Positions 1 to 8,968 of a stretch of 64,000 nucleotides of DNA are shown piece after piece. The notes under the pieces are model-generated. The model made no database searches. It was not told the origin of the DNA and saw only the letters and a program-made list of their open reading frames with translations. This DNA is from Paenarthrobacter sp. A20. GTDB taxonomy: Bacteria > Actinomycetota > Actinomycetes > Actinomycetales > Micrococcaceae. The translations under genes and the position numbers were made by a program. The first letter of the stretch is position 1; each line of letters opens with the position of its first letter. Location of the stretch: contig NZ_JALJWH010000001.1 of the NCBI RefSeq assembly GCF_024168825.1, positions 2,046,001-2,110,000 on the forward strand, read 5' to 3'.

Positions 1-2055
1 AAGGCGATCGCCGAGGAAAGCACCACCCGGACCGTCGGTGCCGAATTCTGGGCGAAACATTCCCTGGCCGACCTTGAGGATAAGACGGAGTACTGGCTGG
101 GGAGCCAGGGAAGATTGTCGGAACCCGTGGTCATCAAACCGGGCGACACTCACTACTCGCCCATCAGCTGGACCGAGGCATTCGCCCTGATCGGCGAGCA
201 CGTCAACGCCACCACGCCGGACAAGTGCGTCTTCTACACCTCCGGCAGGACGGCCAATGAGACGGCCTTCATGTATCAACTGTTTGCACGAAGCCTCGGC
301 ACCAATAACCTGCCGGACTGCTCCAACATGTGCCATGAATCCTCCGGGAGCGCGCTCAACCCAACCATCGGCATCGGCAAGGGCACTGTTTCCCTGGAGG
401 ACATCCACCACGCTGAGCTGGTACTGGTAGTAGGCCAGAACCCGGGAACCAACCATCCCCGCATGTTGTCCGCCCTCCGCGACTGCAAGAACAACGGCGG
501 AAAGATTGTAGCCGTCAACCCGCTCCCCGAGGCCGGCCTCCTGAACTTCAAGGATCCGCAATCCCTCAACGGCGTCATCGGCGGCGGCACCACCATCGCG
601 GATGAGTTCCTGCAGATCAAGGTCGGTGGCGACCTCGCGCTGTTCCAGGCGCTGGGCCACTTGCTCCTGGAGGAAGAGAAGCGAAACCCGGGCACCGTCG
701 TCGACCATTCCTTCATTGAGCAGCAGACCGAAGGGTTCGCGGCCTACAGGGAAGCGCGTTCGGTGCTGGACTGGGACGAAACAGAACGGGCAACAGGGCT
801 GACCAGGGAAGAAATCACCAAGGCTGCCGGCATGATGGCCGCGTCCAAGGCGACCATTATTTGCTGGGCCCTTGGACTGACCCAGCAGCCGCACTCGGTG
901 GATACCCTGCGGGAAATCATCAACCTCCTGCTGCTCCAGGGAAACTTCGGCAAGCGCGGGGCCGGTGCGTGCCCCGTCCGTGGACACTCGAACGTCCAGG
1001 GTGACCGGACCATGGGCATTTGGGAGAAACCCAAGGAATCGTTCCTGGCCGCGTTGGACGCCGAATTCGGCTTCCACATGCCGCGCGACCACGGCTATGA
1101 CTCCGTGGAAACCCAGCACGCCTTGGAAAAGGGAGACGTGAAGGTCTTCGTGTCCATGGGCGGAAACTTCGCAGCCGCGGGATCGGACACGGCGGCCCTG
1201 GAACAGGGGCTGAGGAACGCCGGGCTCACCGTCCACATTTCCACCAAGCCCAACCGCGCCCACGTGGTGCACGGCAAGACATCCCTGATCCTTCCCACGC
1301 TGGGGCGGACGGACACGGATGACAAACACCCCAAGGGAAAGCAGTTCCTGTCGGTGGAAGACTCCATGTCCGTCATCCATAAAACGCAGGGCCGGCTGGA
1401 GCCGGTCTCAGATCACCTGCTGAGCGAGCCGGTGATCGTGGCCCGCATGGCACAGGCGACACTGGGTGAGAACCACAGCGTCGACTGGCGGGCCATGGCA
1501 GAGGATTACGACGTGATCCGCGACCACATTGCCAGGGTCATTCCGGGCTTTGAGGACTTCAACGCCAGGGTCCGGACCAAGAACGGTTTTGTCCTTCCCA
1601 ACCCGCCCAGGGATACCCGCACCTTCGCCACGGACATCGGCAAGGGGCGGTTCTCGGTGCGGCCACTTGAGTACCTGGAAGCCCCTGCCGGTCACTTGAT
1701 CCTGCAGACGGTCCGCAGCCACGATCAGTACAACACCACGTTCTACGGCTTGGATGACCGGTACCGGGGCGTTTCCGATGGACGCCGGGTCATCCTGGTG
1801 CACCCCGGAGACATCGAGGATTTGGGATTCAAGGACCGTGACCTGGTGGATGTCATTTCCACGTTCGCAGGGACGGAACGGCGTGCCAACAAGTTCAGGC
1901 TCATCGGGTACCCCACGGCCAAGGGGTGTGCCGCAGCGTACTTCCCCGAAGCCAACGCATTGGTGCACCGCGAGCTGGTGGCCCGGGAATCCAACACCCC
2001 TGGCTACAAGGCCATGACCGTGCGTTTCGTCAAGAATGAAGAGAACGGATCCTGA
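1..2055 (+). CDS. FdhF/YdeP-family molybdopterin oxidoreductase, 5'-truncated
   Basis: The frame is open from base 1, so the gene starts before the window; 684 residues and the TGA stop (2053-2055) are visible. The protein is a molybdenum-bis-MGD oxidoreductase of the FdhF/YdeP (formate-dehydrogenase-alpha-like) type. Visible hallmarks are SGRTANETAF, the cysteine pair in LPDCSNMCHESSG, QNPGTNHPRM, GACPVRGHSNVQGDR and the C-terminal molydopterin-dinucleotide-binding region ending in GYKAMTVRF. Related full-length proteins run to about 750-780 residues, so roughly 80-100 N-terminal residues are missing. It overlaps or abuts fdhD, whose product delivers sulfur to the molybdenum cofactor of this class of enzyme, which supports the call. 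Members are cytoplasmic; the true substrate is often unproven, and some (YdeP) are linked to acid resistance rather than formate. Confidence 0.88.
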   Translation, partial: KAIAEESTTRTVGAEFWAKHSLADLEDKTEYWLGSQGRLSEPVVIKPGDTHYSPISWTEAFALIGEHVNATTPDKCVFYTSGRTANETAFMYQLFARSLGTNNLPDCSNMCHESSGSALNPTIGIGKGTVSLEDIHHAELVLVVGQNPGTNHPRMLSALRDCKNNGGKIVAVNPLPEAGLLNFKDPQSLNGVIGGGTTIADEFLQIKVGGDLALFQALGHLLLEEEKRNPGTVVDHSFIEQQTEGFAAYREARSVLDWDETERATGLTREEITKAAGMMAASKATIICWALGLTQQPHSVDTLREIINLLLLQGNFGKRGAGACPVRGHSNVQGDRTMGIWEKPKESFLAALDAEFGFHMPRDHGYDSVETQHALEKGDVKVFVSMGGNFAAAGSDTAALEQGLRNAGLTVHISTKPNRAHVVHGKTSLILPTLGRTDTDDKHPKGKQFLSVEDSMSVIHKTQGRLEPVSDHLLSEPVIVARMAQATLGENHSVDWRAMAEDYDVIRDHIARVIPGFEDFNARVRTKNGFVLPNPPRDTRTFATDIGKGRFSVRPLEYLEAPAGHLILQTVRSHDQYNTTFYGLDDRYRGVSDGRRVILVHPGDIEDLGFKDRDLVDVISTFAGTERRANKFRLIGYPTAKGCAAAYFPEANALVHRELVARESNTPGYKAMTVRFVKNEENGS

Positions 2056-2056
2056 C

Positions 2057-2947
2057 ATGGGACGAGTGACGCAGCGCCGCAAGGTGCACAAGTTTGTCCT
2101 GGACGGCTCGCCACAGGCACTGGAGCATCCCGTCCGCTTCAAGGAGGACGTGCTGGCAGTGGAGGAGCCCCTGGAAATCCGGTTGGGGGACATGTCCTTC
2201 TCCGTCACCATGCGCACCCCCGGGGACGACTTCGACCTCGTGGCGGGATTCCTTGTCTCGGAAGGCATCGTGTGGGAACCTTCGCAGCTGATCTCCGAAC
2301 GGTTCTGCGCGGGGGAGAACGAAGACGGTGTGCAGACCTTCAACGTGGTGGACGCCCAGCTCAGGCCTGACGTGGTGAGGCCTGACACCGGGCGCAACGT
2401 CTACACGTCCAGCTCGTGCGGGATTTGCGGCACTGATTCCATCGACGCCGTCCGCAAGTCCTCCCATCACAGTCCCAAGGAAGACGACGTCACCATCCCG
2501 GTCAGGGCGCTTGCAGCTCTGCCGGACCGCCTCCGGGAGGCGCAGGCGGTCTTCGACAAGACCGGCGGCGTCCATGCTGCCGGCCTCTTCAGGATCCACG
2601 ACGACGGCACCACCGAGCTGCTGTGCCTCCGCGAAGATGTGGGTAGGCACAACGCGGTGGACAAAGTGGTGGGCTGGGCCTTGCGTGCAGGAATGCTGCC
2701 GTTGAGGGGCACAGTGCTCCAGGTATCCGGCAGGGCATCCTTTGAACTCGTCCAGAAAGCTGCCATGGCCGGCATTCCTGTTCTGGCCGCCGTCAGTGCG
2801 CCGTCCAGCCTCGCGGCGGACCTGGCGGAGGAAACCGGAATTACGCTGGCGGGGTTCAGCCGCGGACACAGTCTGAACGTCTACGCCGGACGGGACAGGA
2901 TCGTCGGGGAAACAGTCGAATCGGAGCGGCAGGTCGTCGGGGGATAG
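2057..2947 (+). CDS. fdhD: formate dehydrogenase accessory sulfurtransferase FdhD
   Basis: This is a 296-residue FdhD-family protein, needed to sulfurate the bis-MGD cofactor before it is inserted into formate-dehydrogenase-like enzymes. The family Cys motif is present as SSSCGICG (C121 and C124 from this start); GFLVSEGI, LCLREDVGRHNAVDK and VSGRASFELVQKAAMAGIP are also family signatures. I chose the ATG at 2057 (MGRVTQRR), one base after the upstream stop codon, because family members start at this point. An in-frame ATG at 2036 would add seven residues and overlap the oxidoreductase by 20 bp. It is co-transcribed with the preceding oxidoreductase, its probable client. Confidence 0.93.
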   Translation: MGRVTQRRKVHKFVLDGSPQALEHPVRFKEDVLAVEEPLEIRLGDMSFSVTMRTPGDDFDLVAGFLVSEGIVWEPSQLISERFCAGENEDGVQTFNVVDAQLRPDVVRPDTGRNVYTSSSCGICGTDSIDAVRKSSHHSPKEDDVTIPVRALAALPDRLREAQAVFDKTGGVHAAGLFRIHDDGTTELLCLREDVGRHNAVDKVVGWALRAGMLPLRGTVLQVSGRASFELVQKAAMAGIPVLAAVSAPSSLAADLAEETGITLAGFSRGHSLNVYAGRDRIVGETVESERQVVGG

Positions 2948-2958
2948 CAGGCAATCAC

Positions 2959-2987
2959 TTGGCTATTAAGCTGGAACAACGTAGATT
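2959..2987 (+). promoter_or_regulatory. candidate promoter of the alpha-mannosidase gene
   Basis: TTGGCT (2959-2964) and TAGATT (2982-2987) are separated by 17 bp in the gap after fdhD. They match 4/6 and 4/6 of the vegetative consensus. Transcription would start about 100 bp before the TTG start of the mannosidase. Confidence 0.4.
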
Positions 2988-3096
2988 TTATCCATCGATT
3001 GGAAGCGCGGCGACCCCAGAATCGCCGCCCGTGCCCGGCACATCCGGGGCGGGGCTGCCAACCTTGTTATTCAGCTGAAGCCCAAAGGGGAATTAA

Positions 3097-6000
3097 TTGC
3101 ACGACGACCGCCGGATCACTGAACAGCGTCTTGACCGATTTGTTCGGGAACGCATTCTTCCGGCCATTTACGGCAGGGCCATACCGCTGCAGCTCAGCAG
3201 CTGGGATGCTCCGGGTGAGCCCGTGCCGGCTGCGGAGGCCATCCGCCAGCTCTTCACGCCCCAGGAACACGGCGCCCCCTGGGGAAAGGCCTGGAGCACC
3301 AAGTGGCTGCACCTTCAGGGCGAAGTTCCGCAGGACTGGGGCATGGCCGATTCCACGTCGGTGGAAATCATCGTGGACCTCGGCTTCAACAGCGACGCCC
3401 CCGGATTCCAGTGCGAAGGCACTGCCTGGCGTGCCGATGGCAGCATCATCAAAGCGATTTCCCCCCGGAACTTCCACGTCCCGCTCAAACTTCTGGGTGG
3501 TGGACTGTCCGTCGACTTCTATGTGGAGGCCGCCGCCAACCCGGACGTTGCGCAAGGCTGGTCCTTTGCACCCACACCGTTAGGGGATAAGGCCACCTCC
3601 GGCGACGATCCCCGGTACCGCCTGGGCCGCATCGCCATGGCAGAGCTGAACGAAACGGTCTGGGAACTGAACCAGGACATCTGGACGCTCAGCGGCCTCA
3701 TGCATGAACTCCCTACTGAGCTTCCCCGCCGCCATGAAATCCTGCGGGCGCTGGAACGGATGCTGGACGTTATGGACCCGGACGATGTCGCCGGGACCGC
3801 GGCGGCAGGTCGCGAGGAGTTGAAAGTGGTCCTGGACCGTCCCGCGTATGCATCCGCGCACCAGCTCCTGGCCACCGGCCATGCGCACATCGACTCGGCT
3901 TGGCTGTGGCCGGTCCGTGAAACCATCCGCAAGTGTGCCCGGACGTTCTCCAACGTGGTGGCCCTCATGGACGAGGATCCGGATTTTGTGTTCTCCTGTT
4001 CCTCGGCCCAGCAGATGGCGTGGATCAAGGAGTACTTCCCGGAGCTCTTTGTCCGGATCCGGGAGAAGGTCAAAGCCGGTCAGTTCATTCCCGTAGGCGG
4101 CATGTGGGTGGAATCGGACACCAACATGCCCGGCGGCGAGGCGATGGCCCGCCAGTTCGTGGAGGGCAAGAGCTTCTTCCTGAAGGAGTTCGACGTCGAG
4201 TGCCAGGAAGCCTGGCTGCCTGACTCCTTCGGCTACTCCGGCGCCATCCCGCAGATCGTCAAGGAAGCCGGTTCCCGTTGGTTCCTGACACAGAAGATTT
4301 CCTGGAACAAGGTCAACCGGATGCCGCACCACACCTTCACGTGGGAAGGCATCGACGGAACCCGGTTGTTTACGCACTTCCCGCCGGTCGACTCGTACAA
4401 CGCTGAACTGCACGGCCGCGAACTGGCCCACGCGGAGCGCAATTACCGGGACCACGGCCGGGGGACCATGTCCTTGGTGCCTTTCGGTTATGGCGACGGC
4501 GGTGGCGGCCCCACGCGCGAAATGGTGGCTGCTGCGCACCGTACGGCAGACCTGGAAGGTTCGCCTAAGGTCCGCATGGGCACCGCCAAGGACTTTTTCA
4601 CGCAAGCTGAAGCCGAGTACACCAACCTGCCGGTCTGGGTGGGTGAAATGTACTTGGAAATGCACCGCGGTACCTATACCAGCCAAGCCAAGACCAAGCG
4701 TGGCAACCGCCGCAGCGAGCACCTTCTGCGGGAGGCCGAGCTGTGGTGCTCCACGGCTGCCGTCCGGCTCGGTGCGGACTATGCATACCCCCGGGACGAG
4801 TTGAAGCGGCTCTGGCGGCTTGTTCTCCTGCAGCAGTTCCACGACATCCTGCCGGGCAGTTCCATTGCCTGGGTGCACCAGGACGCCGAGCGCAACTATG
4901 AGGCCATTTCCCGTGACCTCGAGGCCATCATCAGCGACGCCGCGCAGGCCCTGGTGGGGGACGGCGACACAAGCTACCTGCTCAATGCGGCTCCGCATCG
5001 CCGCGACGGCGTGGCCGCCCTGGGTATCGGTGAAGGCGCCGGATCCGGCGTAGGCGTCCAGGTGGACCAGTCCGGGGAGAGCTTCATCCTGGACAACGGC
5101 GTCATCCGTGCAGTCCTGGACGGGAACGGCCTGCTCACGTCATTGGTGGATCACGCCAGCGGCCGTGACGCGATCGCCCCGGGACAAACCGGCAACCTGT
5201 TGGAGCTCTTCCGCGACACCCCTAATGAGTGGGATGCGTGGGATATCGAGGAGTTCTACCGTCGGAACGTCACCCAACTGACCCAAGCGGACACCATCGA
5301 CCTTGAACGCACGCCAGCAGGCGCCGTCGTGGTGGTCCAGCGCAAGGTGGGCGCCTCCACCATCACCCAGCGCGTGACGCTCGACGCCGGCGCCAAGTCA
5401 TTGGGCATCGCCACCACCGTGGACTGGCAGGAACGCGAAAAGATGCTGAAGATCGCCTTCCCGCTGGATGTGAGGGCGGATCGCTCGGCGTCGGAAACGC
5501 AGTTTGGCCACGTCTTCCGGCCCACCCATACCAACACCTCCTGGGAAGCGGCGAAGTTCGAGATTTGCGCCCACCGCTGGATCCACGTGGCCGAGCCCGG
5601 CTATGGAGTCGCGGTGAGCAACTCGTCGAGCTACGGGCACGATGTCACCAGGGCGGTTCGCCCCGACGGCGGAACCACGACGACGGTCAGGACCTCCCTG
5701 CTGAGGTCCGCCCGGTTCCCGGACCCGGAAGCAGACCGGGGAGAGCACACCCTGGAACTGTCCATCAGGCCAGGGGCAGCGATTGCCGACGCCGTGGAAG
5801 AGGGGTACCGGACCAACCTGAAGCCGAGGTTCGTCACCGGCGGACATGCTGTGGAGCCGCTGGTCTCGGTGTCCAACCCCGCCGTGGTGGTGGAAGCCGT
5901 GAAGCTGGCCGAGGACGGTTCAGGCGATGTCATCGTCCGGTTGTACGAATCGCTGGGTGAGCGCTCATCTGCCACTGTCAGGCCCGGTTTTGAGGCTGTT

Positions 6001-6126
6001 GGAGCGACGGCCACTGACCTGCTGGAGCGTGTGGCAGTGGCTCCAGGAGTGACCGTGGGGGAGGACTCGGAAGTCCACCTGGTGCTTCGTCCGTTCCAAC
6101 TGGTGACACTGCGCTTCACGCGCTGA
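3097..6126 (+). CDS. alpha-mannosidase, glycoside hydrolase family 38
   Basis: A 1009-residue GH38 alpha-mannosidase that hydrolyses non-reducing alpha-mannosyl residues. Layout: an N-terminal beta domain (about 1-250), the catalytic GH38 barrel (about 255-520) with the zinc-binding GHAHID motif (H264, D266) and the nucleophile in WLPDSFGYSG (D376), the helical middle domain (about 525-610; LWRLVLLQQFHDILPGSS), and a long C-terminal beta-sandwich region. There is no signal peptide, so it acts in the cytoplasm on imported oligosaccharides. The TTG at 3097 is preceded by AAAGGGG (3084-3090) at a good distance. No transporter lies next to it; it stands alone with its own promoter candidate and a 3' hairpin. 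Specificity (alpha-1,2, -1,3 or -1,6) cannot be read from sequence. Confidence 0.93.
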   Translation: MHDDRRITEQRLDRFVRERILPAIYGRAIPLQLSSWDAPGEPVPAAEAIRQLFTPQEHGAPWGKAWSTKWLHLQGEVPQDWGMADSTSVEIIVDLGFNSDAPGFQCEGTAWRADGSIIKAISPRNFHVPLKLLGGGLSVDFYVEAAANPDVAQGWSFAPTPLGDKATSGDDPRYRLGRIAMAELNETVWELNQDIWTLSGLMHELPTELPRRHEILRALERMLDVMDPDDVAGTAAAGREELKVVLDRPAYASAHQLLATGHAHIDSAWLWPVRETIRKCARTFSNVVALMDEDPDFVFSCSSAQQMAWIKEYFPELFVRIREKVKAGQFIPVGGMWVESDTNMPGGEAMARQFVEGKSFFLKEFDVECQEAWLPDSFGYSGAIPQIVKEAGSRWFLTQKISWNKVNRMPHHTFTWEGIDGTRLFTHFPPVDSYNAELHGRELAHAERNYRDHGRGTMSLVPFGYGDGGGGPTREMVAAAHRTADLEGSPKVRMGTAKDFFTQAEAEYTNLPVWVGEMYLEMHRGTYTSQAKTKRGNRRSEHLLREAELWCSTAAVRLGADYAYPRDELKRLWRLVLLQQFHDILPGSSIAWVHQDAERNYEAISRDLEAIISDAAQALVGDGDTSYLLNAAPHRRDGVAALGIGEGAGSGVGVQVDQSGESFILDNGVIRAVLDGNGLLTSLVDHASGRDAIAPGQTGNLLELFRDTPNEWDAWDIEEFYRRNVTQLTQADTIDLERTPAGAVVVVQRKVGASTITQRVTLDAGAKSLGIATTVDWQEREKMLKIAFPLDVRADRSASETQFGHVFRPTHTNTSWEAAKFEICAHRWIHVAEPGYGVAVSNSSSYGHDVTRAVRPDGGTTTTVRTSLLRSARFPDPEADRGEHTLELSIRPGAAIADAVEEGYRTNLKPRFVTGGHAVEPLVSVSNPAVVVEAVKLAEDGSGDVIVRLYESLGERSSATVRPGFEAVGATATDLLERVAVAPGVTVGEDSEVHLVLRPFQLVTLRFTR

Positions 6127-6131
6127 CGGGT

Positions 6132-6159
6132 ACCCCCGGCGTCAGATGCCGCCGGGGGT
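6132..6159. terminator. hairpin between convergent genes
   Basis: A perfect 10-bp stem, ACCCCCGGCG (6132-6141) with CGCCGGGGGT (6150-6159), closes an 8-nt loop. It lies 5 bp after the mannosidase stop and faces the end of the minus-strand operon. There is no real T-run on either side. Confidence 0.6.
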
Positions 6160-6178
6160 TACTCGACCAGGCGGGGGG

Positions 6179-7237
6179 CTATTCGACCAGTTCGACGTCC
6201 ACTGCGTCTTTCAGGATTTGAACGCGCAAGGGGATCACCGCGTCGTAGCTCTTGAGTTCGGCTGCGATCTTCTTGGAGAACACTTCCTCCACCAGGACAG
6301 GCATGTCCTTCACTCCCGACAGGTAGCGCTTGGCTGCGAAGTCAAACTCTGACCTGTTGTTCTTGATGCGGGTGTTAAGTGCCTTGGCTTCGTCGGCAAT
6401 TTTCAGCAATTCCTCATCAGAGGCGTTGCGTGCGGTCGCTTCATCCGTCTTCTGGACCAACTGGTCCTTGAGTCGGACAAACTCGTTGTAAGTCTCTTCA
6501 GACTTTGCCGTGATCCCGGCGTTCGATTCGAGCTGTCCTACCCGGTTGTCAAAGGTACGGGCAAATTCGACGTAGGCCACGTTCTTGGATTGCTTGAGTT
6601 GGCCGGCTGCTTCGCGGCAAGGGGCCGCGGCCTGGCTCAGCAAGGTTTGGCGCTCCCGAAGGTTGGCGGCCTTGGAACCGACAAACAGGCCGTTGCAGCC
6701 TGCACCGTCGGCCCTGAAGAGGCCTTCAAACTGTGGGTATGACTCCACCAGGCCTTCCATATGGTCGATGTAGCCTTCATACGAGTCTTCGAGTTGCCCG
6801 ATGGCGACGCCGATTCCATCTTCACGGGACTCGTGGGCGGACTGTACTTTCTGCAGTGCGGACCGGGCCTCATCTGCAGCTTTCTGGAACTCGTCCCGTT
6901 CCTTGCGGGAGTTCTTCCCGGCCTCTTCCTGTGAGGCGGGGGCGTTCCGCGCTTTCTTGTAGGCAGCGAGGTATTCATTGGCTGCCGGCTGAAGCTTGGC
7001 CCGGGAATCCACCAGCGCGGTGAGCTGGCCATCCTTCAGCTGCTGCAGGCTTTCCTTGCGCTGCTGTCCGGATACTTGGGTCATGGTCACAACAGCCGCC
7101 GCGGCAATCACCAACAGGACAACAACGCTGGAGATCAGGATGAGGGCCAGTTTGCGCTTTTTGGGCGCCGGTTGCCCTGCGGGGTCCGGTTGCTGCGGGA
7201 GGTCCGGTTGACTTGTGGGTCCGGGTTCAATCGTCAT
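6179..7237 (-). CDS. membrane-anchored coiled-coil protein with a Cys pair (paralogue 1)
   Basis: 352 residues, family not recognised. It has a proline-rich cytoplasmic N-terminus (1-25), a basic patch (KKRK, 26-29), one transmembrane helix (about 30-53) and a long Glu/Lys/Ala-rich helical region predicted to lie outside the membrane. Two cysteines (C181, C207) are the only ones; their spacing and setting (GxGCNxLF ... AAAPCREAA) resemble the pair in the next gene upstream, so the two are probably paralogues despite low identity. It is the last gene of the cystine-type ABC operon: its start at 7237 is 2 bp from the preceding stop. The sequence suggests an extracytoplasmic, possibly disulfide-bonded structural or sensing protein; no function can be assigned. 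Confidence 0.75.
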   Translation of the reverse strand: MTIEPGPTSQPDLPQQPDPAGQPAPKKRKLALILISSVVVLLVIAAAAVVTMTQVSGQQRKESLQQLKDGQLTALVDSRAKLQPAANEYLAAYKKARNAPASQEEAGKNSRKERDEFQKAADEARSALQKVQSAHESREDGIGVAIGQLEDSYEGYIDHMEGLVESYPQFEGLFRADGAGCNGLFVGSKAANLRERQTLLSQAAAPCREAAGQLKQSKNVAYVEFARTFDNRVGQLESNAGITAKSEETYNEFVRLKDQLVQKTDEATARNASDEELLKIADEAKALNTRIKNNRSEFDFAAKRYLSGVKDMPVLVEEVFSKKIAAELKSYDAVIPLRVQILKDAVDVELVE

Positions 7238-7239
7238 GG

Positions 7240-8148
7240 CTATTCCCCGTCCTTGCCTGCAGCATCAAACTGGTCCGTGCGCTTCTTGAGGGCACTTTCA
7301 AAAGCTTTGTTGGAGTCATTGGCGTTATTGATGAGCTGGGTGTATTGCTCCTTCGCGGAGCTCTCATACTTTGTTTCGGCGGTTTTGAGTGCGTCGTTGA
7401 TATCCAGCATCGCCAGGCCAGCCAGCATCCGTTTGGCCAGGCGCTCGAATTCGTCCTTGCCATCCAGGGCTTCCTGTTGTTTGTCCCGCTGTCCGCGGAT
7501 GATGCCCTCAACCGAGGTCAGGAGTTCGGTTGTCCCGGCGTCGGTGTTCTCCTTGGCTGAGGCTATGGCCGTTAGGCAGGACTCTGCAGCCTTGACGTAA
7601 TCTGCGGAGTAGGTCTCGCTGCCAACATTCAAGGACGAATGCAGGGGAGCGCAGGGACCACCAATGGATTGGGTAATGTTCGCCGTGTTGACCACCAGTT
7701 GATCGTTGTAGGCGATCACGGCTCCGTAGTGCTCTTTGAACCGGTTGTAGGCGTCGCGGATTTCCTGTTCCTGCACTGCCGGTGATGACCCCATCCGTTC
7801 CAAACGGTCCCGGTTTATCCCTGACTCGCGTTTCAAGCGGTCACCATCCTGGTTGAGGACCGTGTCCTTGGCCTCTTGCCCGGCGGTTTCGGACATCACG
7901 TTCGTCAGCCGGACCGAGAACTGGGTGACCAGCGGATCGTAGAGGTTCATTGAGTTGTCCAGTATGAGGCGTTCCTTGTCCAAACGGACCACATCTGCGC
8001 GCTGGACGCCTGCCGGGCGGGAGAGGGCAAACCACGTGCCGAGTCCTCCAGCCAGAACAGCGATGACAACCACCGCGACGATGATGATAGTACGCCGGGA
8101 CTTTCTGCGGCCTGGTTGGGCTGCTGCATCCAAAGTCTCTTCCCCCAT
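7240..8148 (-). CDS. membrane-anchored coiled-coil protein with a Cys pair (paralogue 2)
   Basis: 302 residues, family not recognised. A basic N-terminus (GRRKSRRT) is followed by one transmembrane helix (about 20-42) and a charged helical outer domain. The cysteines C166 (GGPCAPLH) and C191 (AAESCLTA) match the arrangement in the downstream paralogue. I chose the ATG at 8148 (MGEETLDAA), which has GGAG about 10 nt upstream; a longer frame runs back to 8313 inside the ABC ATPase but has no protein-like sequence. It lies 13 bp after the ATPase gene and so is very likely in the same operon. Its role next to a cystine-type importer is unknown. Confidence 0.75.
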   Translation of the reverse strand: MGEETLDAAAQPGRRKSRRTIIIVAVVVIAVLAGGLGTWFALSRPAGVQRADVVRLDKERLILDNSMNLYDPLVTQFSVRLTNVMSETAGQEAKDTVLNQDGDRLKRESGINRDRLERMGSSPAVQEQEIRDAYNRFKEHYGAVIAYNDQLVVNTANITQSIGGPCAPLHSSLNVGSETYSADYVKAAESCLTAIASAKENTDAGTTELLTSVEGIIRGQRDKQQEALDGKDEFERLAKRMLAGLAMLDINDALKTAETKYESSAKEQYTQLINNANDSNKAFESALKKRTDQFDAAGKDGE

Positions 8149-8161
8149 TTTCTTGAGTCTC

Positions 8162-8968
8162 CTAGACGTCGTGCTGTAGCCGTTTGACAAAAAGTTTGGT
8201 CCGTTCCTGCCGGGGTGCGCGCAGCACCTCGGCAGCGGGACCCCGTTCCACCACCACGCCGCCATCCATGAAGATGACCTCGTCCGCCACGTGCTGGGCG
8301 AAAGCAAGTTCATGGGTCACGATCACCATGGTCCAGCCCTCTTCAGCGAGTTCCTTGATGACGCCCAGGACGTCTCCCACCAATTCGGGGTCCAGCGCGG
8401 ACGTAGGCTCGTCGAACAGGAGCAACTGGGGCTTGAGGGCAAGGGCCCTGACAATGCCCACACGCTGCTGCTGTCCGCCGGAGAGCTCAAAAGGGTATGC
8501 GTCGCGCTTGTCGGCAAGGCCAACCCGTTCCAGCAGGCGTTCGGCTTCGGCGATGGCTTCGGCACGCAGCCGCTTCTGGACCTGGACGGGGCCCTCGATA
8601 ATGTTCTTCAGGACCGTCATGTGCGGGAACAGGTTGTAGTGCTGGAAGACCATGGCGCTCCGGTCCCGCAGTGCGGCGATCTCCTTCTTGCCAACTTTGG
8701 CATCGAAGTCGATGGCCAGACCGCCCGCGGCATCACTGTCCCCGAAGGTGACCGTGCCGCCGTCGGGAATTTCAAGGCCGTTGAGCGAGCGCAGGACGGT
8801 GGTCTTGCCTGAGCCTGAGGGACCGATCAGGGCTACCACCTGGCCGCGGCGGATATCGATGTCGATGTCCCGCAGCACCACGTTGCTTCCGAACGCCTTG
8901 GCGAGGTTCCTTGCTTTCAGGACAGACGTAGCGCTCGGCTCCGGGATGGATTCGTTAGTGGGCGACAT
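8162..8968 (-). CDS. amino-acid (cystine-type) ABC transporter ATP-binding protein
   Basis: 268-residue polar amino-acid importer ATPase of the GlnQ/TcyC type that powers the permease encoded just upstream. All ABC motifs are present: Walker A GPSGSGKTTVLRSL, Q-loop MVFQHYNLFPHMT, signature LSGGQQQRVGIVRAL, Walker B LLLFDEPTSALDPE and switch VTHEL. The start at 8968 overlaps the permease gene by 14 bp, typical of translational coupling. Gene order from the promoter is binding protein, permease, ATPase, then the two membrane-anchored paralogues. Confidence 0.92.
   Translation of the reverse strand: MSPTNESIPEPSATSVLKARNLAKAFGSNVVLRDIDIDIRRGQVVALIGPSGSGKTTVLRSLNGLEIPDGGTVTFGDSDAAGGLAIDFDAKVGKKEIAALRDRSAMVFQHYNLFPHMTVLKNIIEGPVQVQKRLRAEAIAEAERLLERVGLADKRDAYPFELSGGQQQRVGIVRALALKPQLLLFDEPTSALDPELVGDVLGVIKELAEEGWTMVIVTHELAFAQHVADEVIFMDGGVVVERGPAAEVLRAPRQERTKLFVKRLQHDV

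Noticed and set aside
1408..2869. Two long minus-strand frames (1408-2397 and 2030-2869) across the oxidoreductase and fdhD
   Set aside because: They lie antisense to well-supported genes and show no family motifs.
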